Positions 16,446 to 24,412 of a stretch of DNA of 42,990 nt are shown here, piece by piece. The position numbers and the translations under genes were made by a program. The first letter of the stretch is position 1; each line of letters starts with the position of its first letter. The stretch comes from CAYOPZ01 sp964406005 (GTDB taxonomy: Bacteria > Bacteroidota > Bacteroidia > Bacteroidales > SM23-62). The DNA lies in assembly GCA_964406005.1 (NCBI GenBank), contig CAYOPZ010000024.1:1-42990 (forward strand), read 5' to 3'. A model generated the notes under the pieces. That model made no database searches. It saw only the letters and a program-made list of their open reading frames with translations, and was not told the DNA's origin.

Positions 16446-17897
16446 TTATCCGACTGATCCTTCCAGGCTGATCTCCAACAATTTCTGTGCCTCCACTGCA
16501 AACTCCATGGGCAGCTTGTTCAGTACCTCTTTTGCATAGCCGTTGACGATAAGGCCGATGGCCTTTTCCGTATCGATCCCCCGCTGGTTGCAGTAAAAGA
16601 TCTGGTCTTCGCTGATCTTCGATGTAGTGGCTTCATGCTCTACGATCGCCGTACTGTTATCCGTTTCTATATAGGGGAATGTATGCGCCCCGCATTTATC
16701 TCCAAGCAGCAGGGAATCGCATTGTGAAAAATTCCGTGCATTTTCGGCTTTTTTGAGGACTCTTACCAGTCCGCGATATGAATTCTGACCCCTGCCGGCG
16801 GAGATTCCTTTGGAGATCACGGTACTCCTTGTATTTTTTCCGATATGCGTCATTTTTGTCCCCGTATCGGCCTGCTGCATGTTGTTTGTAACGGCTACGG
16901 AATAAAATTCTCCTGTGGAATTGTTCCCTCTCAGGATACAACTGGGGTATTTCCATGTGATGGCAGATCCCGTTTCCACCTGGGTCCAGGATATCCTGGA
17001 GTTGTTGCCCTTGCACATCCCCCGCTTTGTCACGAAGTTATAAATTCCTCCCTTGCCGTTTTTGTCACCGGGATACCAGTTCTGAATGGTGGAATATTTA
17101 ACTTCCGCTTTTTCCAGCGCCACGATCTCAACCACGGCGGCATGAAGCTGGTTCTCATCCCTCAGGGGTGCGGTACAGCCTTCCAGGTACGAGACATAGC
17201 TTTTGTCGTCCGCCACCAGGAGTGTCCGTTCAAACTGGCCCGTACTGGCTGCGTTTATCCTGAAATAGGTCGAAAGCTCCATGGGGCAGCGAACGTCTTC
17301 GGGAATATAGCAGAAGGACCCGTCGCTGAAAACCGCTGAATTCAGGGCGGCGAAATAATTATCGGTATAGGGTACGACACTCCCGAGATATTTCTTTACC
17401 AGGTCGGGATGATTCTTTACCGCTTCACTGAAAGAGCAAAAAATGATTCCCAGTTCCGCAAGGGTTTCCTGAAAGGTGGTTTTGACCGAAACGCTGTCCA
17501 TGACTGCATCCACGGCCACACCGCTCAGACGCTTTTGCTCGTCAAGGGGGATGCCCAGCCGGTCAAAGGTTTTAAGAAGCTCCGGGTCCACCTCGTCGAG
17601 GCTTTTCAGCGATGCCTTTTGTTTGGGCGCGGCGTAATAGATGATATCCTGGTAATCGATCTCGGGAATTTTCAGGTGTGCCCAGCGGGGCATTGTCATT
17701 TTTGTCCAGTGCCGGAAGGCTTTCAGCCTCCAGTCAAGGAGCCATTCGGGTTCCCCCTTCTTCATGGAGATCAACCTGACGATATCCTCATTCAGCCCTT
17801 TTGGAACGGTGTCGGTCTCAATGTCCGTAAAAAATCCGTATTTGTATTCGTTTTGGGTTACTTCCCTCAGAACTTCATCCTGATTATTATTTTCCAT
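16446..17897 (-). CDS. sufB: SufB scaffold subunit
   Basis: Core of the SUF scaffold, 483 residues. The catalytic Cys436 lies in EHEATTSKISEDQIFYCNQRGI, equivalent to E. coli SufB Cys405, with an Asn-Gly-Tyr stretch (LIVNGYAKEV) just after it as usual. The central signature SRISWTQVETGSAITWKYPS is present. It is the first gene of sufB-C-D-S-E-sufT-queG. A SufA-type carrier is absent from this cluster. The likely promoter is at 18096-18128, which would give a leader of about 190 bases. Confidence 0.98.
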   Translation of the reverse strand: MENNNQDEVLREVTQNEYKYGFFTDIETDTVPKGLNEDIVRLISMKKGEPEWLLDWRLKAFRHWTKMTMPRWAHLKIPEIDYQDIIYYAAPKQKASLKSLDEVDPELLKTFDRLGIPLDEQKRLSGVAVDAVMDSVSVKTTFQETLAELGIIFCSFSEAVKNHPDLVKKYLGSVVPYTDNYFAALNSAVFSDGSFCYIPEDVRCPMELSTYFRINAASTGQFERTLLVADDKSYVSYLEGCTAPLRDENQLHAAVVEIVALEKAEVKYSTIQNWYPGDKNGKGGIYNFVTKRGMCKGNNSRISWTQVETGSAITWKYPSCILRGNNSTGEFYSVAVTNNMQQADTGTKMTHIGKNTRSTVISKGISAGRGQNSYRGLVRVLKKAENARNFSQCDSLLLGDKCGAHTFPYIETDNSTAIVEHEATTSKISEDQIFYCNQRGIDTEKAIGLIVNGYAKEVLNKLPMEFAVEAQKLLEISLEGSVG

Positions 17898-17944
17898 TTC
17901 TCAACCCTTCGTATTTTTATATTATTGGTGCTTTTTTAAGGATG

Positions 17945-17996
17945 TTAAACCGCTGCTGAAAATCTTGCTCCGTAATATTTAAGGCAGCTTGTTTAA
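17945..17996 (-). other. Stem-loop in the predicted sufB leader
   Basis: TTAAAC (17945-17950) pairs with GTTTAA (17991-17996), and GCTGC (17952-17956) with GCAGC (17984-17988), leaving a small 1x2 internal loop and a 27-base apical loop. It lies about 50-100 bases before the sufB start on its predicted mRNA. It may be chance or a leader structure. I know no riboswitch that it matches. Confidence 0.3.
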
Positions 17997-18069
17997 TATC
18001 CTTTCAAAGAACAGAAAAAACACATAAAAAACCTCGGAATACGTTATAATCTGATCAAATTCCATGCCG

Positions 18070-18092
18070 TTATTTGGAATAATTCTAAATAA
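18070..18092. promoter_or_regulatory. Fur/PerR-like palindrome between sufB and thiL
   Basis: Eleven-base arms TTATTTGGAAT and ATTCTAAATAA flank a single A, with one mismatch. The 7-1-7 core TTGGAATAATTCTAA differs at one base from the PerR consensus TTAnAATnATTnTAA known from Bacillus and has the same architecture as Fur boxes. It covers the predicted sufB transcription start, where a repressor would act. Iron or peroxide control of SUF genes is common in bacteria; assignment to a particular regulator is inference. Confidence 0.6.
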
Positions 18093-18095
18093 GGA

Positions 18096-18128
18096 CAAAG
18101 ATATATAAAAGTATTAAATTTAATCAAA
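18096..18128 (-). promoter_or_regulatory. Bacteroidetes-type promoter of the suf operon
   Basis: On the minus strand a -33 TTTG (18125-18128), a 21-base spacer and a -7 TATCTTTG (18096-18103) match the TTTG-N19-21-TAnnTTTG pattern of Bacteroidetes sigma factors exactly. Transcription would start near 18090, inside the adjacent palindrome. No comparable box facing thiL was found. Confidence 0.65.
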
Positions 18129-18167
18129 TTTTGCGCTGTTTTTAAGGATTGATGCCCTCCTGCCCCA

Positions 18168-19205
18168 ATGAATGACAAAAAAAAACCAACTCCCCTTTCC
18201 GAACTCGGAGAATTCGGTTTGATCGGTCACCTTACCGGGGATGTCAAAACCCGACATAAAAGCAGCAAAAAAGGAATCGGTGACGATGCCGCCGTACTGG
18301 ATTACGGCGGGAAAAAGCTTGTTGTCACAACGGACATGCTTGTGGAGGGAATACATTTCAATCTGGTATACACACCACTCAGGCATCTTGGGTATAAGGC
18401 CATTATCGCAAACCTTTCCGACGTATACGCCATGAATGCCACACCGAGGCAGGCAACTGTTTCCATTGCGGTGTCGGGTAAATTTACCGTTGAAGCGCTG
18501 GAAGAGTTGTATGACGGGATTAAAACGGCCTGTAAGAATTATTCCGTCGATCTTATCGGAGGGGATACTACCTCTTCCATAACGGGTATGGCCATCAGTA
18601 TTACGGCCATCGGGGAGGCGGACCGGGCAGGTGTTGTTTATCGCGATACTGCTAAGACAAATGACATTGTCTGCGTCTCCGGTGACCTGGGAGGGGCTTA
18701 TATGGGACTTCAGCTGCTGGAACGTGAGAAAAAGATATATAATGAATCGGGGAATATGGCCCAGCCCGAACTTTCAGGTTATGATTATGTGCTCGAAAGG
18801 CAGTTGAAGCCCGAGGCAAGAAAGGATATTATTGGATCCCTGAGGGATCTCGAAATGGTACCTACAGCCATGATCGACATCTCTGACGGATTGTCATCCG
18901 ACCTGCTTCATATTTGCAGGCAATCGAATGTGGGCTGCAGGATATTCCAGGATAAAATACCGGTTCATCCGGAAACCAGGCGGGTGGCGGAAGAAATGGG
19001 TATCGAGCCCTTCATATGTGCGCTGAACGGAGGCGAGGACTATGAATTGCTGTTTACATTGCCGGTAAGTCTTTACAACAGTGTCCTGGCAATCAGCGGG
19101 ATCTCGGTCATCGGACACATTACGGACGCCCGATCCGGTACGAAGTTCGTTACCTTACAGAAAGATGAGATCGAACTGCAAACCAAGGGGTGGAATTCCT
19201 TTTAA
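18168..19205 (+). CDS. thiL: Thiamine-monophosphate kinase
   Basis: Phosphorylates thiamine monophosphate to the active cofactor thiamine diphosphate using ATP. 345 residues, close to the usual 320-350. Motifs in order: GIGDDAAVLDYG (36-47, metal binding), TTDMLVEGIHF, SDVYAMNATP, LIGGDTTSS, CVSGDLGGAYMG, MIDISDGLSSDLLHI and LNGGEDYELLF. These are the PurM/ThiL superfamily acidic metal and ATP sites, all intact. It is divergent from sufB and faces lpxA at its 3' end, with 7 bases between the stops. The ATG at 18168 is followed by an A-rich stretch (AATGACAAAAAAAAA). Confidence 0.96.
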   Translation: MNDKKKPTPLSELGEFGLIGHLTGDVKTRHKSSKKGIGDDAAVLDYGGKKLVVTTDMLVEGIHFNLVYTPLRHLGYKAIIANLSDVYAMNATPRQATVSIAVSGKFTVEALEELYDGIKTACKNYSVDLIGGDTTSSITGMAISITAIGEADRAGVVYRDTAKTNDIVCVSGDLGGAYMGLQLLEREKKIYNESGNMAQPELSGYDYVLERQLKPEARKDIIGSLRDLEMVPTAMIDISDGLSSDLLHICRQSNVGCRIFQDKIPVHPETRRVAEEMGIEPFICALNGGEDYELLFTLPVSLYNSVLAISGISVIGHITDARSGTKFVTLQKDEIELQTKGWNSF

Positions 19206-19212
19206 CTGCGGT

Positions 19213-19992
19213 CTATTCGTTATATCCCTTGATCAGACCGCGCCTGCTGCTTTTCATAAAGCTCAGTATCTCGTCCCGGACCTCTGACTGCGGGAAATTG
19301 CTTTCGATCTGTTCCATGGCCTGGGTACTGTTGTATCCTTTCTGGAAAACGATCCGGTAAATATCCTGAATCTCCTGAATGGTTTCATTTGTAAATCCCC
19401 TACGCCTTAGCCCTGTGGAATTGACCCCGTCGTAAGAGAGGGGATACCTTGCAGCGGTGATATAAGGGGGTACGTCCTTGCCGGTTTTCGACCCGCCTGC
19501 CATCATGACATGCTTGCCGATACTGACGAACTGGTGGATCAGGCAGGCTGCACTGAGGATCGCGAAATCGTCAATGATGACTTCTCCGGCAAGGGAGGCC
19601 CCATTGACCATGATCACACTGTCCCTTACGTCACAATCATGCGCAATGTGCGAGTAAGCCATGATAAGCGAGTTTTTACCGACAGTGGTTTTTCCGCGCG
19701 CCATGGTTCCGCGGTTGATGGTAACGTACTCACGGATGATCGTATTGTCCCCGATTTCAACCGTTGAATTTTCGCCCTCGAATTTAAGGTCTTGCGGTAT
19801 GCCTGCAATTACGGCGCCCGGGAATATCTTGCAGTTTTTCCCGATCCGGGCGCCTTCCATGATCACCGCATTGGGACCGATCCAGCTTCCTTCTTCTATT
19901 TCCACGTTACTGCCGATGGTGGCAAAAGGTTCAACAATGACGTCATCGGCAATTCTTGCGTCCGGATGAATGTTGGCGAGCTTCTCTACCAT
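19213..19992 (-). CDS. lpxA: UDP-N-acetylglucosamine acyltransferase
   Basis: First enzyme of lipid A synthesis: transfers a hydroxyacyl chain from acyl carrier protein to UDP-GlcNAc. 259 residues. Left-handed beta-helix hexapeptide repeats run from about residue 8 to 180 (IGPNAVIMEGARIGKNCKI and similar). The catalytic His is His118 in YSHIAHDCDV, matching E. coli His125, followed by HQFVSIGKHVMMAGGS. The helical C-terminal part starts near 190 (GVNSTGLRRRGFTNETI). It is 6 bases downstream of lpxC-fabZ. Confidence 0.97.
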   Translation of the reverse strand: MVEKLANIHPDARIADDVIVEPFATIGSNVEIEEGSWIGPNAVIMEGARIGKNCKIFPGAVIAGIPQDLKFEGENSTVEIGDNTIIREYVTINRGTMARGKTTVGKNSLIMAYSHIAHDCDVRDSVIMVNGASLAGEVIIDDFAILSAACLIHQFVSIGKHVMMAGGSKTGKDVPPYITAARYPLSYDGVNSTGLRRRGFTNETIQEIQDIYRIVFQKGYNSTQAMEQIESNFPQSEVRDEILSFMKSSRRGLIKGYNE

Positions 19993-19998
19993 TGTTTG

Positions 19999-21390
19999 TT
20001 ATGCTTCTTTAACGATCTGTGCCATCAGTTCACCTTCCGAGACGAGGTTGTCTCCCACGAAAACCTGGGCATACATGTGAGCGATGCCCCTGCGTATGGG
20101 TTCGAGCAGGTCTGCTTTGATCAGCAGGGTATCTCCTGGGACCACCTTTTTTTTGAATTTAACATTATCGATCTTCAGGAAATAGGTTGCATAATTTTCA
20201 GGGTCGGGTACCGTATTGAGGACCAGTATGCCTCCCAGCTGTGCCATGGCTTCAACCTGGAGCACTCCGGGCATCACGGGTTCTTTCGGGAAATGCCCTA
20301 CGAAAAAAGGTTCGTTCATGGTTACGTTCTTCACCCCGGCAACCGTCTTTTCATCCCTGTACAGTATCTTGTCTATAAGCAGGAAGGGCGGCCTGTGCGG
20401 GAGCAGTTCCATGATGCCGTTGATGTCCAGGATGTGCTGGTTCAGATCGTAGTTCGGGGCCTTCTTTTTAAGTTTTTCCTTTTTGATCTCACTCCTTAAT
20501 ATACGGGCAAACTGGTTATTGGCATAATGCCCTGGACGGGTGGCAATGATCTTTCCCAGCAGGGGCTGGCCCACCAGGGCAAGGTCGCCGAGAATGTCAA
20601 GCAGTTTATGGCGTGCAGGTTCATTACTGAAATTCAACTCGATGTTGTTCAGAATGCCCTCGGGCTGTACTTTCACCCTGGGTTTGTTAAACAGTTCCGC
20701 CAGATGATCCAGTTCATCCTGCGATACTTTCCTGTCAATGATTACAATGGCGTTGTCAAGATCGCCTCCCTTGATGAGGTTGTTTTTGAGGAGGAATTCA
20801 AGTTCATGCAGGAAAACAAATGTCCTGGCAGATGAAACTTCCTCCTCGAACCGTGAAATATCATCAAGGTTGGCATACTGGAATCCCAGCACCTTTGAAT
20901 TATAATCTATTTTAACGTCAACACTGAATTTGGTATCGGGATATGCAATGATCTCGATTCCATGTTCATCGTCCCTGTACTCTATTTTTTCCGATATCCT
21001 GAAGACGTTGCGTTCGGCATTCTGTTCCTTGAGACCTGTTTTGGAAATGGCTTCCGTGTACAGCCTGGCGCTTCCGTCAAGGATGGGTGCCTCGGGACCG
21101 TTCAGTTCAATGTTTACATTGTCAATTCCCATACCGACACAGGATGCAAGAACATGTTCGATCGTCGAGACCGTCACGCCGTTTTCCTCGAGCGAGGTTC
21201 CCCTGCTGGTTTCGGCCACGTTTTCCGCAATGGCCCTGACCACCGGCTTATCGTTCAGATCTGTACGTATAAAATTATACCCCTGGTTTTCAGGGGCCGG
21301 AGAAAGGGTCAGTTCAACCTCGACGCCTGTGTGCAGCCCTCTCCCGCTGAAACTTGTTGCTTTCTTGATGGTTTTTTGATTCTCAGACAT
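19999..21390 (-). CDS. lpxC-fabZ: Fused LpxC deacetylase / FabZ dehydratase
   Basis: Two enzymes in one chain of 463 residues. Residues 1 to about 305 are the zinc deacetylase of lipid A synthesis: His79 in STIEHVLAS, and His261 and Asp265 in HKLLDILGDL are the zinc ligands. Residues about 315-463 are the FabZ hydroxyacyl-ACP dehydratase, with LLPHRPPFLLID, His366 in VGHFP and Glu380 in GVLQVEAMAQ. The linker is a Lys-rich stretch (EIKKEKLKKKAP). The fusion is a hallmark of Bacteroidetes. It joins lipid A and fatty-acid synthesis, which compete for the same hydroxyacyl-ACP pool. Confidence 0.98.
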   Translation of the reverse strand: MSENQKTIKKATSFSGRGLHTGVEVELTLSPAPENQGYNFIRTDLNDKPVVRAIAENVAETSRGTSLEENGVTVSTIEHVLASCVGMGIDNVNIELNGPEAPILDGSARLYTEAISKTGLKEQNAERNVFRISEKIEYRDDEHGIEIIAYPDTKFSVDVKIDYNSKVLGFQYANLDDISRFEEEVSSARTFVFLHELEFLLKNNLIKGGDLDNAIVIIDRKVSQDELDHLAELFNKPRVKVQPEGILNNIELNFSNEPARHKLLDILGDLALVGQPLLGKIIATRPGHYANNQFARILRSEIKKEKLKKKAPNYDLNQHILDINGIMELLPHRPPFLLIDKILYRDEKTVAGVKNVTMNEPFFVGHFPKEPVMPGVLQVEAMAQLGGILVLNTVPDPENYATYFLKIDNVKFKKKVVPGDTLLIKADLLEPIRRGIAHMYAQVFVGDNLVSEGELMAQIVKEA

Positions 21391-21450
21391 GTGACGTCTC
21401 TTAGGGATGAATCCGGATCTGGATCACGAAATATACAAAAAATCGGGCGA

Positions 21451-22491
21451 CTATTTTGACTTCTTGAGTTGTTCTATTTCTTTTTGAAGTTTGTATACCA
21501 GGCTGCGCAGATCGGGAAGTCTGCGAAAAACTGCGGATGATCTCCTGTATTCCCGGATATCGAATGCAGGTGAACCGAGAACAATCTCCTTTTCCTTGAG
21601 GTTGTGCGTTACCCCGGATTGTGCAGCAATGATCGCACCGTCAGCGACGCTGAGGTGACCCACCAATCCTGCCTGTGCGGCGATGATCACGTTCTTCCCG
21701 ATTTTCGTGGAACCGGCTACACCGGCCTGGGCGATGACTACGGAATTGTCTCCGATCTCCACATTGTGGGCAATCTGTATAAGATTATCCATCTTCACGC
21801 CGTTTCCGATCCTGGTTGAACCCATTGTGGCACGGTCAATGCTTACATTCGCACCGATCTCAACCTCGTTGCCGATCACTACGTTTCCGACCTGCGGGAC
21901 CTTTCTTCTGGATTCGTTTTCCTGCCCGGGGGCAAATCCGAAGCCATCCGAACCTATGATGGTCCCGGCATGTATGGTACAACCGGATCCGATCACACAG
22001 TCATGCAAGACCTTTACGCCGGGATACAGTATGGTATTGTCGCCGATCCGGACATTGTCCCCGACGAATACCTGTGCATGGATGCTTACCTTATTGCCGA
22101 TTTTTGCATGCTCACCGATTACCGCAAAATCTCCCACATAGGGTTCTTTCCCCAGTTCGGCGGTACCCGAAATGCCTGCCTTGTCGCTGATGCCCGTTTT
22201 TCTCGGTTTGACCTGCTGATAAAGATCCAGCAGGCTGGCGAAGGCTTCATACGGATCTTTCACACGGATCAGGGTCGCCTTCACATTTTTCTCAAGCTTC
22301 AGATCCTCACTGACCAGTACGATGCTTGCATCCGTCTCATAAATGTATTTCTCATACTTGGGATTGGCCAGAAATGCCAGGGTCCCGGATGTTCCTTCCT
22401 CGATCTTTGATACATTGTCAATGACAGCGCCGGGATCACCCTCGATTGTCCCGTTCAGAAATTCAGCTATTTGCTCGGCGGTAAATTGCAT
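21451..22491 (-). CDS. lpxD: UDP-3-O-acylglucosamine N-acyltransferase
   Basis: Third lipid A step: adds the N-linked acyl chain after LpxC. 346 residues. An N-terminal uridine-binding domain (1-100) is followed by a hexapeptide beta-helix (about 110-290) with catalytic His242 in NLIQIAHNVEIG (E. coli His239). The tail is a C-terminal helix (FRRLPDLRSLVYKLQKEIEQLKKSK). It is first of lpxD, lpxC-fabZ, lpxA. The 60-base gap to lpxC-fabZ holds no clear promoter. A candidate -7 box for lpxD lies just upstream. Confidence 0.97.
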   Translation of the reverse strand: MQFTAEQIAEFLNGTIEGDPGAVIDNVSKIEEGTSGTLAFLANPKYEKYIYETDASIVLVSEDLKLEKNVKATLIRVKDPYEAFASLLDLYQQVKPRKTGISDKAGISGTAELGKEPYVGDFAVIGEHAKIGNKVSIHAQVFVGDNVRIGDNTILYPGVKVLHDCVIGSGCTIHAGTIIGSDGFGFAPGQENESRRKVPQVGNVVIGNEVEIGANVSIDRATMGSTRIGNGVKMDNLIQIAHNVEIGDNSVVIAQAGVAGSTKIGKNVIIAAQAGLVGHLSVADGAIIAAQSGVTHNLKEKEIVLGSPAFDIREYRRSSAVFRRLPDLRSLVYKLQKEIEQLKKSK

Positions 22492-22510
22492 TGATTTTCA
22501 GATTTGGTCA

Positions 22511-22518
22511 CAAATGTA
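22511..22518 (-). promoter_or_regulatory. Candidate -7 box for lpxD
   Basis: TACATTTG on the minus strand fits the Bacteroidetes TAnnTTTG element, 19 bases before the lpxD start codon. No TTTG lies at the -33 distance, so the call is weak, and the implied leader is very short. Confidence 0.3.
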
Positions 22519-22522
22519 CGTA

Positions 22523-23755
22523 TTAAATATTCTTTCCGGCCGCATCTTTGGGATAATACAGGAAATATTTCCTGACGGTTTTTGACAGTACCGATATATC
22601 CAGCATATCTGAAACTTCCGAGATATCCCTGAGCCCTCCTCCGTGGTATAAAATCCTGATGTGTTCGTCTTCCGAACTGTAGGCATTGTTGCTGGCCTCG
22701 TTGGTATATACAAAAAAATCCAGGTCTTTTTTATCGAGCGAATAATGATTCTGAACCTTTTTCCTGATTCCGGATATGTAGCTGTCTGAAAAGGGTTGAT
22801 TCCGTATTTCTATTCGTGACAGGTTCCTGTTGATCAGGCTGGTACAGAGAAGAGACAGAACGGGATCCTGATGTGAGGCCCATGCCTTGGCCGATGACAT
22901 GATATCACTATCATCGAGCATGGCAAATTTATCGAGGCCCTCGTCCGGGAATCTGTCCCCTGAGACCGGATGATAAAGGAAATAATGCAATGCCGGGGTA
23001 CAGAACAATGCTACCCCATTCATTGCAAGCTGCTTTGCCCTGAGGAGGATCTTCATCAGCAGGGTTTCCGAAGCCAGAACTGTTTTGTGCAGATAAACCT
23101 GCCAGTACATGAGTCGCCTGGCAATCAGAAATTTCTCGATGGAATAGATCCCCTTGTGGTCGACAACAAGCAGATCATCCGCCACATTCAGCATGCGGAC
23201 AATCCTGTCGGAGCCGATCACGCCCTCTGTGACGCCTGTAAAGAAGCTGTCCCGCTTAAGATAGTCCAGGCGGTCCATGTCAAGCTGTCCGGAGACAAGC
23301 TGGTGCAGAAACTGCTTGTGATACTTTCCGGTGAAAATCCTGATGGCGAGACCGAGCCTGCCGTTGAATTCAGTATTCAAGGCCTGCATGAACAGGAGCG
23401 ACAGTTCCTCATGGTGAATGTTCTCGATGATGCTTTCTTCAAGTGCATGCGAGAAGGGCCCGTGACCTATGTCATGCAGCAGGATGGCGGCAAGCGCAGC
23501 TTCCTCTTCCTCCGGTGTGATCTCAACCGCTTTTGACCTGAGCACCTGTATGGCCGTCTCCATCAGGTGGAAAGCGCCCAGTGCGTGCTGGAAGCGGGTG
23601 TGTGTGGCGCCGGGATAGACATAATTGGTCAGCCCGAGCTGCCTGATGCGCCTGAGTCTCTGAAACCAGGGATGTTCGATCAGATCAAACAGGCTGTCGA
23701 ATGAGATTTTAATAAATCCGTATACAGGGTCATTGATGATTTTTTTTTTACTCAT
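22523..23755 (-). CDS. HD-domain phosphohydrolase (SAMHD1/dGTPase-like)
   Basis: Probable metal-dependent nucleotide phosphohydrolase of the COG1078 type, 410 residues. The HD metal site is complete: His57 (HTRFQHALG), His94 and Asp95 with His98 in LLHDIGHGPFSHALE, and Asp161 in SGQLDMDRLDYLKRDSFFTG. The N-terminus DPVYGFIKI and FQRLRRIRQLGL are also typical of the family. Relatives hydrolyse dNTPs or other nucleotides; the substrate here is unknown. It lies upstream of lpxD on the same strand, a common neighbourhood in Bacteroidetes, and is divergent from rimP. Confidence 0.93.
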   Translation of the reverse strand: MSKKKIINDPVYGFIKISFDSLFDLIEHPWFQRLRRIRQLGLTNYVYPGATHTRFQHALGAFHLMETAIQVLRSKAVEITPEEEEAALAAILLHDIGHGPFSHALEESIIENIHHEELSLLFMQALNTEFNGRLGLAIRIFTGKYHKQFLHQLVSGQLDMDRLDYLKRDSFFTGVTEGVIGSDRIVRMLNVADDLLVVDHKGIYSIEKFLIARRLMYWQVYLHKTVLASETLLMKILLRAKQLAMNGVALFCTPALHYFLYHPVSGDRFPDEGLDKFAMLDDSDIMSSAKAWASHQDPVLSLLCTSLINRNLSRIEIRNQPFSDSYISGIRKKVQNHYSLDKKDLDFFVYTNEASNNAYSSEDEHIRILYHGGGLRDISEVSDMLDISVLSKTVRKYFLYYPKDAAGKNI

Positions 23756-23845
23756 CCCGGCGGTCCTGTTCTTGGTGCGTATTGAGGCCCTAATGTTGGG
23801 AACGGAAATTTAACAATAATTCTTGAATACAGGGAATCTAAAACC

Positions 23846-23876
23846 TTTGTATATTCATTGTTTTTTCCTACTTTTG
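23846..23876 (+). promoter_or_regulatory. Promoter of the rimP-nusA-infB operon
   Basis: TTTG (23846-23849), 19 bases, then TACTTTTG (23869-23876) is an exact Bacteroidetes -33/-7 promoter. Transcription should start around 23881-23885, giving a leader of about 50 bases that contains the hairpin at 23898-23917. Confidence 0.75.
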
Positions 23877-23897
23877 GGGCCGGAATGAAGGAGGATT

Positions 23898-23917
23898 TAG
23901 GGGACGAGAGTCCCCTA
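23898..23917 (+). other. GNRA-capped hairpin in the rimP leader
   Basis: TAGGGGAC and GTCCCCTA form a perfect 8-bp stem closed by a GAGA tetraloop, followed by TTTT. It ends 15 bases before the rimP ATG. A purine-rich run (GAAGGAGGATT) precedes it. The short U-run could make it a weak attenuator; it could also be a site for a ribosomal or assembly protein. No known regulatory family is assigned. Confidence 0.7.
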
Positions 23918-23932
23918 TTTTAATGAAATGAT

Positions 23933-24379
23933 ATGATCGATCCGGGCAGGATAGAAGCGCATCTGACGGAAATTCTGGCTGAAGCCGGTTGTTTCCTGGT
24001 AAGTGTGAAGGTGGACAGAAATAACAGTATCGTGGTTCACATTGACCGGGATGAGGGCGTAAGCATTGATGATTGCGCGAAGGTAAGCAGGTCGCTTGAG
24101 GCAAAGCTCGACAGGAACCTTGAGGATTTTTCGCTGGAGGTATCATCGCCCGGGCTGGATGCTCCCTTTATGGTGAGAGAGCAGTACCATAAAAATATGG
24201 GAAGGAAGGTAAGGGTTGTTGTGGCGGATGGCCGTGTTGTGGAAGGTCTGCTCAGGGAGGTAAGCGAAACAGGGATCGGAATTGAGGCATTTGCTAACCG
24301 GGAAGGCGCACCCGCAGGGGAAACAATCAACCTGGACTTTGGGGAAATCAAATCGGCCAGGAATATCGTTTCGATGTAA
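23933..24379 (+). CDS. rimP: Ribosome maturation factor RimP
   Basis: Needed for 30S subunit assembly. 148 residues, as usual. The N-terminal alpha/beta domain has the family signatures VHIDRDEGVSIDDCAKVSRSLEAKLD and FSLEVSSPGLDAPF, and the C-terminal SH3-like domain follows (KNMGRKVRVVVADGRVVEGLL). It is first in rimP-nusA-infB, 33 bases before nusA, the gene order conserved in most bacteria. Its leader carries a stable hairpin. Confidence 0.95.
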   Translation: MIDPGRIEAHLTEILAEAGCFLVSVKVDRNNSIVVHIDRDEGVSIDDCAKVSRSLEAKLDRNLEDFSLEVSSPGLDAPFMVREQYHKNMGRKVRVVVADGRVVEGLLREVSETGIGIEAFANREGAPAGETINLDFGEIKSARNIVSM

Positions 24380-24412
24380 ATGTAATTAATCATAATTTAA
24401 AATAGCTGAAAA

